The notes: generated by a model from the letters alone, not told the origin. A stretch of DNA of 64,000 nucleotides from Saccopteryx bilineata (GCF_036850765.1 NC_089495.1:202493847-202557846); one strand, 5' to 3'; shown: positions 22,182 to 37,100, numbered from the stretch's first letter. Translations and numbers: made by a program.

Positions 22182-25100
22182 GTGAAGGAGTCAGGCTCCC
22201 TGCCCTTCCATAGTTGGGGAATGGAAAAGGCAGACGGGGTCCCTTCTCTTTCCCTCCACCCCAGGACCCTCACCCTCACTTACTCGACTCTGCCACGGGG
22301 CTTTCGGCAGAATCAGGGGGTGATTGTCACTTTCCGCCTATTTCTTCTCCTTTTTCCTGCCTGATGTCATTTTCTGGCCTCCTGCCTTATTTCTCGTATC
22401 CCGCCCCAGGGAGCGAGTCAAAGCCATGTTCTACCACGCCTACGACAGCTACCTGGAGAATGCATTTCCCTACGATGAGCTGCGACCTCTCACCTGTGAC
22501 GGGCACGACACCTGGGGCAGGTAGTGCCAGCGGAGCAGCAAGGGGGAGGCCGGGGTCTGGCAGGCGGGTCCTAGGCGGGTGGGACGCTGGGACTGATAGC
22601 TTCATGGTCTCCATACGGGATACGGAAAAGCTCCTAGCCAGGGCGAGGCCATGTTCCCCCCAAATTGAGATCAGCAACCCTGGATCCACCCAGCCTTCTG
22701 GAAATTTGGATCTCCAAGTGGAAAAAGCCTTGGGTTAGCCTGGTGGACTGAACCTTTGGACTCCAGCCACAAGAGTAACAGGCACCAGCTGTTGGGGACT
22801 TGGGCAACTCTCTGGAGTTGTAGAATATGGAACGGCTCCAGGAAGTCAGAAGACCCAACCCCTTCATTTTATAAGTGGACAAACAAGCCCAGAGGGGATG
22901 TAATTCTCCCAAACGTGAAACTTCAGAGCTTTTGTGTTAATGAAACTAAAACACACTCCACCCCCACCCATCCTCACAGTCACTGACTGCTTCCTGAGAT
23001 CTCAGCCCAAAATGCCACCTCAGCATCAACTTCCTTGACTACCCACCTCTTCCAGGTCACTCCCACAAATCAATTTTTTTTTCTTTCTCTTTCCTCTTAG
23101 CACTTCTCCTTGTGTGATACTATCATTTTCACTTGTCTGCTAGCTTGTCTCTCTTACACTAGAATAACGATTTGTGAGAGATGGAAGTCTCTGTCTTCCT
23201 TGCTGAATGAATCATTGCATTTAATTGAAGCTGACATTGATTAAACACTGTACTAAGCATTTTACCTGTGTCATCTCATTTAATTTTCTGAATACTCCTA
23301 AGAGGTAAGGGCTGTCACCTCCATTTTACCAATGAGTATGCAAGTTAAGTACACTCAAAAAAATTTGTGCTGGTTTTATTTTTTAGTTGATAAAAGTAAT
23401 CTGAGGAAATGGCAAATTCAAGCAGTACAAGATTATATAAATAAAGTAAATATCTCCCATAGTAATTGAACCACTGTTAACTTTCTTGTGTATCCTTCTA
23501 GAAATATTTTTGGTTTATATCACCATATAGATATCTTTTAAAATTGACTTTTTAAAAGCATAACTTATATTTAATAAAATACACTCATTTTACGTGTACC
23601 GTAACCACTATCACAGTCAACATATAGAACATTTCTGATGTTCTGATATCACAGTCAAGATATGGAACACCCTAGTTCCCTTGTGCCCCCGTTATAGTAA
23701 ATCCCACCACCACCACTGGGCCAAACAACTGCTAATCTGCTTCTGTCTACATGTCTCTTTCAGATAGAAACATACTACCCTGCCTATTCTGTTGTCTTTT
23801 TCACTTAACAATATAATTTGAGTATATTAACATTAGGCAATAGGGCTTTTTTTTTTAAAGGAATTTGGTAAGTCTTTTTGACAACCTCATAATTTTGCAT
23901 TGTTTGAATGTACTACAATTTAGTTCATCACTTTTCAACATGTGCATTTGGGTTACTTCTAGCTTTTTGCTGTTCTAAACAATACGGCCATGAGCATTCT
24001 CAAGCAGACAGTTCTGTGCACTGTGAGATAAGTTTCTAGATTTGGAAAAGCCTGTACTCTTAGCTGCAATCTCATACTGCCTCCTTATGGCCGGGAAGAA
24101 TGCCAGAGGACATAGGCGCTGTGATGAACTAACTACACGAGAGCTTACATCCGTCCACTTTCCCAGGTGTGCCTAGCAGTTTTCACTGTGGCTTCTCTGT
24201 TGTGACAGGAGTGGGATAGGCAGAGGTGTCGCTATACCCCACATAGTAGTACTTTGGGTCCTGATCTGGGGCAATCTTAATATGTGGTGTTTGCTTTTCT
24301 TACTAAGCAGCTGGGATTTCTATCCTTTTACAGTTTTTCTCTGACCCTAATTGATGCTCTGGACACGTTGCTGGTAAGTGTCTCATCTATTCCTTTCCCT
24401 CTTGGCAGCTTGACTATTGGTGAAAAAGGAATTCTTCACCTAAGTCTTTTATTTTTATCTCATGTTATGAACCATCAGGTTCTGGTTGCCCAGCCAGGTA
24501 GAAGAAAATGATAAATTCCAAACTCATTCAGGCTCATTTATTCGGCAAATGTTTGTGGTGGACCTGTTATGAACACCGAACTGTAACAAGCCTGTAGAAC
24601 TTTATTTAGTGGGGAATACAGAGGTTTTGATGCTCTCCTTATTTTCAGAGGCTTACATTCTGATGGGCAAATTCATTGATAAAGATAACTGCAGTAACTG
24701 TTAGTGTGTTGTGTATGTGCTAAGCACTTTATATATATTATCTTGTTTAATCCTTCCAACAACCCCATGACGTAAGTACCTTTACTCCTTAACCTGAGAA
24801 ATCTGATGTTTAGAAAGGTAAAATGATTTGGTCAGCATACCTAGCCATTCAATGACAGAGCTAGGACCTGGACTCATTTCTGTATGATTCCAGGCCTTAA
24901 CTGTCATCCTTAAAGAAACCACAAGTGAGGATTTAACCACTTCTCCCTATTTTTGGTTCTCTGTCAACTCCACTCCAACTGAGTGGATGAAAATAGATTA
25001 GATGAAGATGAACTGTGAGAGACATGGTCAGAAAGGTAGGTTGATTCAAATCATCGAGGGCCCTGATTGATGAGATAGTCAGGATTGTTGGGTTGCAAGT

Positions 25101-28100
25101 AACAGAGATGCAATTCAAACCAATTAGACGGGAAAGAAATTTATTGAGTCAAATAACTAAAAAGTCCAGGTAAAGGCTGGCCTCAGACCCAGCTGGGTCT
25201 AGACATAACAATGTCTTCAGGAATCTCTTCTCTATCATCTCTGCCTTCTTTTTTCTTTTATTTTTTATTTAGTGAGAGGAGGGGAGGAAGAGAGACAGAC
25301 TCCTGCATGCACCCCAACCGGGATCCACCCAACAAGCCCACTGGGGTGATGCTCTGCCCATCTGGAGCTGATACTCTGTTGCTCAGCAGCTGAGCTCTTC
25401 TTAGTGCCTGAGGTGGAGGCCATGGAGCCATCCTCAGAGCCTGGGGCCAATTCACCCCAATCGAGCCATGGTTGCAGTAGGGAAAGAGAGGGAAGGAGGG
25501 AGAGAGAAGCGAGAAGGAGGCATGGAGAAGCAGATGGGTGCTTCTCCTGTGTGCCCTGACCTGAGAGTCGAACCTGGGACATCCACACGCCAGGCTGATG
25601 CTCTACCACTGAGCCACTGGCCAGGGCCTTCTCTCTGCCTTCTTTATTGGCTATGTTCTCAGACTCTCTTTATGTTGGCAAGGGAACCAACAGTAGCTCC
25701 AGACTTACATTGTACTCATTTAGTAACGTGTGTGTGGAAAGAATCAGCCTTTTTGCATTAATTTCATAAAATACAGCTCATTGATTTGGCCTGTGTCACA
25801 TGTTTATCCTTGAACCAATCACTTGGCCAAGATACAGTACACTGACTGGTTCAGGCCAAGTGCCCATTTTTCTTGCAGCTGAGGGGATGGAGGCAGCCTT
25901 TCCCAAACTACAAGAGGAACTGTGGAAGAAGGGTGACTCCTCAAGGGAAAATTGGGGTGCTATTATCAGGATAAGAGGTATCAGGACTGCATTTGGCTGA
26001 TGGTTTGAACAAAGGAACGTTTCATTTTCTCAAGTAATAAACAGTTTGGAGGTAATTTCTAACATTGGGTTAGCTGCTCGACTGTGCCATTAGAGACCCA
26101 GGCTCTTTGTAGCTTTCCGTTCTGTCATTGGTGTGTTGACTTCTCATTTTCATGCTTCATGCCTCATGGTATAAGATGGCTGCCACAGCTCTGGGAATCG
26201 AGTCTGTTTTCAAGGCAGAAAGACAGAAAACTAGTAAAACCATGCCAGCAGTGTCTGTCCCTTTTTGTTAGGAAAACAGAAGCTTTCCAAGAAGTGCCCC
26301 CAGTAGACTTCTCAAGGCTCAGAATTGGCTGGGTAACACAATCACCTCTATCAGCAAAGGAGGCTAAGAGAGCAGTTATGTGGCTTTCCAGCCTCTATGG
26401 TGGGAGGCTACCAGGGTGAAGAACACTGGGAATCCGTGTTGGGCCAACAATCCGCAGTACTTTCCAAAAGGTTGAATGTGAAGAGAAGGTTAAAAACAAA
26501 TAGCAAACTAAGATTTCCTTAATGTGGTCTACAGTCTATATATTTTTTTACACAGTTTTATATTGTTTAAATGGGTACTCTTGAATTGGTACCTAAGAAA
26601 TTACTTAACCAGTCTCTTGATATTGGTCTTTGAACTTCAGCTTTCAGAAGTTTCCTTCACCTGTCACTTCACCTGTTACCTGTCACTAGAACGGAAACTT
26701 CAGGTCTTAGGTTGAATAAGTGAGGGCCACACCACTATAGGTTCCCAGACTCTTATCCAGGATTTTCAGTGCCTTCAAGCCTGAGAGAGCTTCACCGTCA
26801 TGTCTCTCTTTCCTCCCAGATCTTGGGGAATGTCTCAGAGTTCCAAAGAGTGGTTGAAGTGCTCCAGGACAACTTGGACTTTGATATTGATGTGAATGCC
26901 TCTGTGTTTGAAACCAACATCCGAGGTAAAGGCTGCCTTCTATGGGATCTGGAAGAAAAAGAATGTGCGGTTTCTGCCTCTGCGTAAACTAGGAAGCATT
27001 AAATCCGATCTTCAGGGCTGAGCTTGCCAGGACACTGAGGCCCAAACCAGTGACTGACAACTCTTCTTCCCTCCTGGGAGGTAGGGTCGGGAGGTCTCAG
27101 GGTTCCTCATCAGTTTCGGACATAAGCAGGAGACAGAGAAAAGACTGGAAAGAAATATGCCAGAATTACTCACATATTTAACATATATTTGGTGCTAGGC
27201 ATGCAGCCATGAACAAGAAAGATGCACTCCCTTGCCTTCTTGCAGTTTTATTGTCTGGGAAGTGCTACCCAATAGAAGTACCTGTGATGATGGAAACGTT
27301 TTATACCCATGTTGTCCAGTGCAGTAGCCATGAGCCACAGGTGACTGTTGAACATTTGAAATGTGTCTACTGCAGTCTACGGCCATACCACCCTGAACGC
27401 GTCCGATCTCGTCTGAAATGTGTCTACTACAACTGAATCTTTCATTTCATTTCATTGTAGTGAATTCAAACTTCACTAGTGACATGTGGTTTATGATTAC
27501 AGTGCAAGTCTCAAGTGTTAAGTTTCCCAACCTGGTAGTCCATCAGAACTACTTGGGACTTTTTAAAAAGTTCAGATGTCTTGGCTCCACTTTAAACCAG
27601 TGAATTGTGATTTCTGGGTTGGGTGCTAGAATCAGTATTTTTAGCAGGTTTCAAATGACTGTCATGAAGCTGGCTAGCACAGTCCTTATTTTCAGTGAAC
27701 CTCTGGACTACCAGGGGCTCAACAGCTGTCCCCTCTGGATGGCAGAGTTATGTTTTTCCCCCTTTGCTCATCTTTATTTTGTATGATTTTTGCAATGAAA
27801 CGTATAGAAATGCAATAAAAAATTTAAACAGATTAGGTTGCAAAGGGACAGCATAGTATAAAATCTCTGAGTTTGAGGCCATGCGCATTGCTGTATCATA
27901 CTGCTTCTGAGCCCAGTCTGTCATCTGGAAATGAAGGTTGTCCTTATACCTTCATTTCAGATATGAATGTAATTATACCAGCTTTCTTTTGCTTGGCGTT
28001 TGCCTGTGTATGTTTTTCGATTTTCTTTGTTTGTTTTTTGTGACAGGGACAGAGAGAGATACAGAGGGACAGGGACAGACAGACAGAAAGGGAAAGAGAT

Positions 28101-31100
28101 GAGAAACATCAATTCTTTGTTGTGGCATCTTAGTTGTTCATTGATTGCTTTCTCATATATGCCTTGATCGGGATCCTACAGCAAAGCGAGTTACCCCTTA
28201 TTTAAACCAGAAGCCTGCACTCAAGCTGGCGACCTCGGGGTCTCAAACCTGGGTCCTCCGCGTCCCAGTCCGACGCTCTATCCACTGCGCCACCGCCTGG
28301 TCAGGCGCCTGTGTATGTTTTTTCTACCCGTTTGCTTTCAATCTTTCTGTGTTTTTATGATTAGCTATGTCTTTTGTAAGTTACATATTGTATTTTATTT
28401 ATCTATTCTGACAGTCTCTTAACTGACGCATCTAATCTGTTTACAATAATTACTGATATATTTATATTCATGTCTGTAGTTTTATTTTGTGCTATTTTCC
28501 CCATCTTCTCTATGTTCTTTTCTCTCTCTCCATTTTTGTGCCTTCTTTAGACTGATTCCCCCCACCATTTCATTTTCCTTTTACTAATTTAGATATTATG
28601 TACAATTATCTAGCTTTTTAGATAGTTTTTCTAGCAAATTTAACAAACATAACAAAACCTAAAGTTAATGAAAATCTTTATTCTCCTCCCAAATAATATA
28701 AAACTGGCTCTGTGTGTATTTTAGTTCTTTTTTTGTTGTTGTTGTTGTTTTTTACAGGGACAGAGAGAGTCAGAGAGAGGGATAGACAGGGACAGACAGA
28801 CAGGAACGGAGAAAGATGAGAAGTATCAATCATCAGTTTTTCGTTGCGACGGCTTAGTTGTTCATTGATTGCTTTCTCATATGTGCCTACACCGCAGGCC
28901 TTCATCAGACTGAGTAACCCCTTGCTTGAGCCAGAGACCTTGGGTCCAAGCTGATGAGCTTCTGCTCAAACCAGATGAGCCCATGCTCAAGTTGGCAACC
29001 TCGGGTCTCGAACCTTGGTCCTCTGCCTCCCAGTCCGACGCTCTATCCACTGTGCCGCTGCCTGGTCAGGCTGTATTTTAGTTCTTTGCTGGAAGCCCTC
29101 CATACATTATTGTTGTTCTATACAGTTGAAGTTTAGACTTACTCACATATTTAACACTTTCTTGACCTTTTTTTTTTTTTTTTTTTGTATTTTTCTGAAG
29201 CTGGAAACGGGGAGAGACAGTCAGACAGACTCCCGCATGCGCCCGACCGGGATCCACCCGGCACGCCCACCAGGGGCAACGCTCTGCCCACCAGGGGCGA
29301 TGCTCTGCCCCTCCAGGGCGTCACTCTGCCGCGACCAGAGCCACTCTAGCGCCTGGGGCAGAGGCCAAGGAGCCATCCCCAGCGCCCGGGCCATCTTTGC
29401 TCCAATGGAGCCTTGGCTGCAGGAGGGGAAGAGAGAGACAGAGAGGAAGGAGGGGGTTGGGGGTGGAGAAGCAAATGGGCGCTTCTCCTGTATGCCCTGG
29501 CCGGGAATCGAACCCGGGTCCTCCGCACGCTAGGCCGACGCTCTACTGCTGAGCCAACCGGCCAGGGTGACCATTTTTCTTGTTGTGTCTCAGACCCCTT
29601 TCCTTCTATCTGAAGTTTTTCCTGTAATATTTTAAATTGATTGGGGGGGGGGGAAGAGAGATCAATTTGTTGTTCCACTTATTTATGCATTCATTGGTTG
29701 ACTCTTGTATGTGCCTTGACCAGGGATCGAACCTGCAACCTTGGTGTATCAGGATGGTGCTCTAACCAACTGAGCTACCTGGCCAGGGCCTTGAAGTACT
29801 TCCTTAGAATGTCCTTTAGTGCAGGTGTGTTCTTGACTAACTTTCTCAGCTTTTGTTTGTATGAAAATGTCTATCTCGGCCCTGGCCAGTTGGCTCAGCG
29901 GTAGAGCGTCGGCCTGGCGTGCGCGGGACCCGGGTTCGATTCCCGGCCAGGGCACATAGGAGAAGCGCCCATTTGCTTCTCCACCCCCAGCCCCCTCCTT
30001 CCTCTCTGTCTCTCTCTTCCCCTCCCGCAGCCAAGGCTCCACTGGAGCAAAGATGGCCCGGGCGCTGGGGATGGCTCCTTGGCCTCTGCCCCAGGCACTA
30101 GAGTGGCTCTGGTCGAGGCAGAGAGCGACGCCCCGGAGGGGCAGAGCATCGCCCCCTGGTGGGCAGAGCGTCGCCCCTGGTGGGCGTGCCGGGTGGATCC
30201 CGGTGGGGCGCATGCGGGAGTCTGTCTGACTGTCTCTCCCCGTTTCCGGCTTTAAAAAATAAGAAAAGAAAAAAAAAAAAAAAAAGAAAATGTCTATCTC
30301 ACTGCATTTGTTTGGCTTTGGGGGGGGTATTTTTCTAGGGCGTATCCTTCTAGGTTAATAGCTATTTTTTACTAACATGCTGAAGAAATTTTTTCATTGT
30401 CTTCTGGTTTTACTGTCATTGTTAAGAAGTCATCTGACAACCTAATTATTATGTATTTGTAGACAATTGGTTTTATTTACCCCAGCAACCCTCTCTTTTA
30501 AAACATTTTATACGTAAAAAGAGAGAAAAGTAGTATAGTGAACTAGATGTCCTCACCCCTGAGCTTGAACAGGGACTTGGACTGCTTTTGAGATCTTTCT
30601 TTTCCTTTGGTGTCCTATGGTTTTACGGTAATACACTGTGATAAATGTGAATTTCTTTTCATTACCTTGCTTGGGATTCATGGATCTGAGAATTGGTGTC
30701 ATTTGTTAGATTTAGAAAGTTTATAACTATGTTCTCCTCATGTATTGCCTCTACCCTATTTTATCCCTCTTCTCTTCTTAGAACTCTAACAAGATATATA
30801 TTATACCTTCTTACTGTATCCTTAAATTCCCTTCTGTACTTTTTAAAAGTCATTTTGTCTCTTTATGTTGCATTTTGGATAATTTTTGTGAGTCCTGTCT
30901 TAAGTCCATGAATTCTTCAGATATAGCATATCTGTTATTTAACCTATCTATGTAATTTTTAATTTCAATTACTATATTTTTCATTTTCAGAAATTCTACT
31001 TAGTTCTTTTATAAGTAGACTTGGTGTCCCTGGCCAGTGGCTCAGTGGATAGAGTGTCGGCCTGGGATATGGATGTCCTGGGTTCTGTTTCCGATCAGGG

Positions 31101-34100
31101 CACACAGGAGAAGGGACCATCTGCTCCGCCCCCCTTCTCTCCCTTTTCCCCTCTCGCAGCTAGTGGCTCGACTGGTTCAAGCATGGCCCCAGGCACTGAG
31201 GATAGTTCAGTTGGTCCAAGCATGTCAGTCTCAGAGTAGGGTAAACTGAAGTTCAAGGTCGCCAGTTTTTGTCAGGGAGACAGCCATCCATTCAAGATAT
31301 CTATTTAGCCATATTTCCAGATACAGACACTTTGTGTCTCTTTATAAGTCCTAAATATATTATGTAATAAATTGACATAGATAAATTGTTAAAACAAGAG
31401 TAAATACTACTCTGCCCACCATTCTTCCTACTCCAGGGCTTGGTAGGGGATTGGGAGGCAGAATGACCAAGTGGAGTCAGGCAGACCTGGCCTTATCACC
31501 CAGATTATCCGGGGAGAGTCCCTTTACTTCTCTGAAGCTCAGTATCTTCCTCTATAGAGGGGACAATAGTACCTAGTGTTGGCAGATGGCTCTAGTCCCT
31601 TCTCTGTGAGCCACCAGGGAGGGAGATGTTTAGGTTTGATTGGCACAAGGGCAACACTAGTCCTTGGGATTCTGACACCTGCGTTTTGTACCATTCGTAG
31701 TTGTAGGAGGACTTCTGTCTGCCCACCTGCTATCGAAGAAGGCTGGGGTGGAGGTGGAGGCCGGATGGCCCTGCTCTGGACCTCTCCTGAGGATGGCCGA
31801 GGAGGCAGCCCGAAAACTCCTCCCAGGTAAGCCCCGCAGTGAATGGGGGAGGATGAAGTCCGGTAAGTCCTGCTTCCCTGGCTAGAGATGAGAGTGGATA
31901 TGAGCCCCTTATCAGCTGTATCGTGGTCAGATATGTTCTCCTGTTCAGTGGGTTGTCATTTCATTTTGTATTCTTTGGTATATCGTAGGTGTCAGTTGTT
32001 ACTTCTGCTCTTTCATTTCTGATAATACTTTTTGGGTCCTCTCTCTTCTTCTTTCTTCTTCTTTTTTTTTTTTTTTTCTGAAGTGAGAAGCAGGGAGGCA
32101 GAGAGACTCCCGCATGCGCCCGACTGGGATCCACCTGGCACACCCACCAGGGGGCAATGCTCTGCCCATCTGGGGCATTGCTCCGTTGCAACCGAAGCCA
32201 TTCTAGCGCCTGAGGCGGAGGCCATGGAGCCATCCTCAGCAACCGGGACAACTTTGCTCCAATGGAGCCTTGGCTGCAGGAGGGGAAGAGAGAGAGAGAG
32301 AGAAAGGAGAGGGTAAGGGTGCCTCTGCTTCTCCTGTGTGCCCTGGCTGGGAATTGAACCCAGGATTTCCACATGCTGGGCCGATGCTCTACCACTGAGC
32401 CAACCAGCCAGGATCTTCCTTTTTCTTGATGAGTCTGGTTAAAGGTTTGTCAATCTTGTTTATTTTCCAAAGAACCAGCTCTTGGTTTCATTGATCTTGT
32501 ATTTTTTTTTAGACTCTATTTAGTTTATTTCCTTTCTTCTACTCAATTCGGGTTTTGTTTGTTGTTCTTTTTCAAGTTTCTTTAAGTGTAAAGTTAGATT
32601 GTTTGTTTGAGATTTTTCTTATTTGTCGAGATAGGCCTAGCATGCTATGAATTTCCCTCTTAGGACTGCTTTCACTGTGTCCCCTAGATTTTGGATTGTT
32701 GGGTTCTCGCTTTCATTTTGTTTCATCGTATCTTTTCATTTCTTCATTGATCTCATTGTTAACCCATTTGTTGTTTAGTAACATTGGGTTTTTGGGAGGC
32801 GTGAAACAAGGTCAGAAAGGAGAAAGTGCTTGGGAAACCTGAAATACCATGGAAACGAGACGGACTTGTTTTTAGCTAAGCTGCGCGGGGCTGCGGGCCA
32901 AGCCTCAGTGTGTTTGTGTGGTGGGGCCGTCACTGGTCTGGGCAGCATCAGCTGGACACTGCGTTCCCTCCAGGGTGTGGTGGAGGCTGAGGGCTGTTCA
33001 CGCCCAATCACATCGTGCTGTGCGCTCCCCCGGCCTCTTGGCCACCTCACTTCTCCCTTGCACACAGCACTTGCCTCTCATCCTGGGGGGAGGCTGAGGA
33101 GAGTGAGCGGGCTGGGCCCAGGTCTCACCCCTGGCTCCCGGCCTGCCTGTCTCCTTACAGACATCTTGTCTGGTGTGACTCATCCCTAGAGGAAACTCTG
33201 CCTGCTTGCTCTCTTCTTTTTTTATGTCACTGGAGACAATTTTGTATTGAGAAATAGCCATACTGAGAGGTACATGTTGGAGCCAGCACGAGTGTACCCT
33301 ACCGTTCAGGTCAAGAAGTAGAATTTTGTTGCTCCCCGCTTTTTAACACTGCCTGACTTCTCTGAATATTCCTTTGAGCCCTTCTTGGTTCTGACCTGCG
33401 TCCCCCTTGCTTGTCACTCATGCCTGCCAGGTTGCAAGTTTCTTGTCTACGTCAAAGTTGTTGAACCTTGTAGATCTTGGAAGTTCTGATGACTTTGTTC
33501 ACAGTTTGGTGACGCACAGGCCGCTCTGGGTTGTTTGACCTTTGACCCTGGAGAGGAAGTCCCTGCCCCTGGCTGCCTGTCTCATTGCTCTCCTTGAGTT
33601 GGAAGGCCCTGGGGTGGGGTGAGCAGAGGATGCTGGGCTCCTGGGGAGAGGGACAGGGGTGGGTGCCTGGCAGGCGTTCCCCTCCCAGCCCTGTTTGGCT
33701 CTCTCTGCGTGACCTCTGAGTCACTGCTTTGCAAGCATGACTTTTCCTACCTGTAAAACCGAGGGTTGGACCATCTCAGGGTTTAGTGGTTTATCCCCAT
33801 TAAAAAGCTAACAATTTGGCCCCTAAACTCTTTATTAAAAGCTGAGATCTCAAACTGGCTCCTGTGTTTCAATCAGTGGATAGGTTTCATCTGGTCAAAA
33901 TGGTGTCTAGAAAACATGTCTGAGGGGAGTGAGAAGACACAAACTTCCAGTTGTAAGATAAATAAGAGTTGGGGATGTAATATACAACACTGATGACAGT
34001 AAGTAAGACTGCCGTGTGATGTATTCGTAAGTTGGTAAGGGAATAGACCCTAAAAGTTCTTGTCACAAGGAAGACAATTTTTTTTTTCTTTTTGTCTCAA

Positions 34101-37100
34101 TGTGAGATGATGGAGGTTAACTAAACTTATTGTAACCATTTCACAATATATGTAAGTCGAGCCATTCTGTTTTATACCTTAAAATTAACTAATGCTGTGC
34201 CTCCATTATCTCGCAATAAAACTAAAAGAAAACATTAAAAAGTGTATGAGCAGCTGGCTTCTCACGGGGCCTGGTCCTCAGGGCGCCTCACAGCCCGCCG
34301 CTCGCCGTGGCCTGGACCCCACCTGCTGCACACTGAGTCGCCCGCCTGGCCTCTGAGGGCAAAGTGTTCAATAAGTATCAGTAGGGCGGCTGTATCTAAA
34401 GTGAGCATGTGGCGTGCGATGACTGGGAGCGCATGTGGAGCCGTGTTTGACCACGGAGGGCCGTCCAGTGACAGGTGTCAGTCTGGAGTAGATCACCCAG
34501 GAGATAAGGAGGGAAGTGCCAGCCAATGCCTGGGGCTTTGGGCCTGTGTAAAGCCAGTAGCCGTAGCCACCATCACAGCCGCCTGGCCCATGCAGGTTTG
34601 CATTAGATTCGGACAGACGGTAATGGAACAATGGAGCCAAGAACTGGTGGGCCATTACCTTTAATCCTAGCTTGCACCCGGCGGGCAAGTAAAAATACAC
34701 ACTGGGCTCCAAAGCCCACTCATTCAGTGCTCACAAAGCTACTGACTTATCCGAGTTTCCTAGAATCGAAGGTTTCTAGCTCACCAGACTTATTCACCTC
34801 TGTTCCCCATCTCCTTCTCTCTGCACAAACTCTGCACCAACTGGCTCCTCCCTCAGCACTCCGCCATCTTGGCTGCTGCTTCTTTCCTCCGCGTGACCTT
34901 TCTCTGCTCTCCTCTCTAATACTAATCTCAGGAACCAAGAGAGAGCAAGCTCCAGGTCTGCCCCCATTTTATAATGTAGAAATCCAAACCTTTAATCCAA
35001 TATACAAATAAGGAAATCTCTGATACAAAGTCACTTATCTGAGGCATAATGGGATTCCTCATGAGAGTGCAGCACCCCACATCATGCAATCAGTCAAGGG
35101 TGTGGGGAAAAGCTTAGTCTTAAAACTAAGCTTTAGGCCCTGGCCGGTTGGCTCAGCGGTAGAGCGTCGGCCTAGCGTGCGGAGGACCCGGGTTCGATTC
35201 CCGGCCAGGGCACACAGGAGAAGCGCCCATTTGCTTCTCCACCCCTCCGCCGCGCTTTCCTCTCTGTCTCTCTCTTCCCCTCCCGCAGCCAAGGCTCCAT
35301 TGGAGCAAAGATTGCCCGGGTGCTGGGGATGGCTCTGTGGCCTCTGCCTCAGGCGCTAGAGTGGCTCTGGTCGCAACATGGCGACACCCAGGATGGGCAG
35401 AGCATCACCCCATGGTGGGCGTGCCGGGTGGATCCCGGTCGGGCGCATGCGGGAGTCTGTCTGACTGTCTCTCCCTGTTTCCAGCTTCAGAAAAATACAA
35501 AAAACAAAAACAAAAACAAAAACAAAAACTAAGCTTTAGGCCAGGGATAGTCAACCTTTTTATACCTACTGCCCACTTTTGTATCTCTGTTAGTAGTCAA
35601 TTTTTTTTTTTTTTTTTTAGTAGTAAAATTTTTTAACTGCCCACTGGTTCCACAGTAATGGTGATTTATAAAGTAGGGAAGTAACTTTACTTTATAAAAT
35701 TTATAAAGCAGAGTTACAGCAAGTTAAAGCATATAATAATAATTACTTACCAAGTACTTTATGTCGGATTTTCGCTAAGTTTGGCAGAATCAATCTTTAT
35801 AAAACAACTTACTATAGTTAAATCTTATCTTTTTATTTATACTTTGGTTGCTCTGCTACCGCCCACCATGAAAGCCGGAACGCCCACTAGTGGGCGGTAG
35901 GGACCAGGTTGACTTACCACTGCTTTAGGCTATTACCACCATGCCTGCTTACAGCCTGTCCCTCACACCCAATGCAAACTATAAGCGAGCAAACATATAT
36001 CATATATAAAAACTTATTTGACCAAGAGCCTGTATCCAGCCATCCCTGCCTCCCCATTCCTGTCTGGGGTCATAATTTTGTGATTGTGTTCAGCCTTTCA
36101 GACCCCCACCAGCATGCCATATGGAACGGTGAACCTACTTCATGGCGTGAACCCGGGAGAGACCCCTGTCACGTGTACGGCGGGGATCGGGACCTTCATT
36201 GTGGAATTTGCCACCCTGAGCAGCCTCACCGGCGACCCTGTGTTCGAAGACGTGGCCAGAGCTGCCCTGATGCGTCTCTGGGAGAGCCGCTCAGACATCG
36301 GGCTGGTAAGCTGGCCGCGCCCTTCCTGCCTCAGCCAGGTTGACCACCCTGGCCCCTGCTTGCGAGGCTCAGGGCTCTGAGCAACAAATGCGGTCCAGCC
36401 AAAGGCAGCTGAGGGCGACCTCGGGAGTGGGCCAGGACTTTGGCTCATGCTACCATAGCATCCAACTCATACTTCGGCACAGAGGGGAAGAGGGCGTGGG
36501 AGAGCGTTCGCTGCCTGGGGACAGGCGCTGTGTGTGACTTCTTGAACTTCTCCAGTTGCTAGGGAGCGGGTCGTCTACTTCATGCCCGTGTCTCGTTTGG
36601 TGACCTTAGCTCGTCAGCCCATCTGGCCCTCATTCTCATTGTCTATTTTTGTTTGTAAAACTGTGTTGCTTAGAACACTTGTTCTCAGAGACGATGAATG
36701 GCTATTCCATGATAAAATGATTTCCAGCCAATTAAGTTTAGAAGAATACTATATATAGTATCTTTCTCTCTCTCTCTCTATTTTATTTTTTCTTTGGAGA
36801 GTCATAATGAACATGAACAGGTTAAAGGCTATTAAATCCTATGATAAATAAATCTATTCAACTTCGCTTAACTGAACATTTCCCAAGCTGATTTGGCCCC
36901 AGTACTTCCCTTTTCTGTCCAGGACACATCAATCCATGGAAACTTAAAACCCACGGGCCAGTTGATCTCTAAGGTGTTTCAGCTCCTAAACTGGATAATG
37001 CAGTGAAATTTACAGTGGTCGAGCCAGAGCTGTCCAGGAAATAGCATTAGATTTAGTCAGAACTTGGTCTGAGCCGAGGCCTTGCTACATCGAAACTGTG

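Larger units (their letters stand above)
28306..31020 (-). repeat. Old L1-like sequence carrying SINEs (EDEM2 intron 4)
   Basis: The unique text between the SINEs (for example 28320-28680 and 29790-29877) reads like antisense L1, such as 'actaactttctcagcttttg'. Boundaries are uncertain. Confidence 0.4.
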
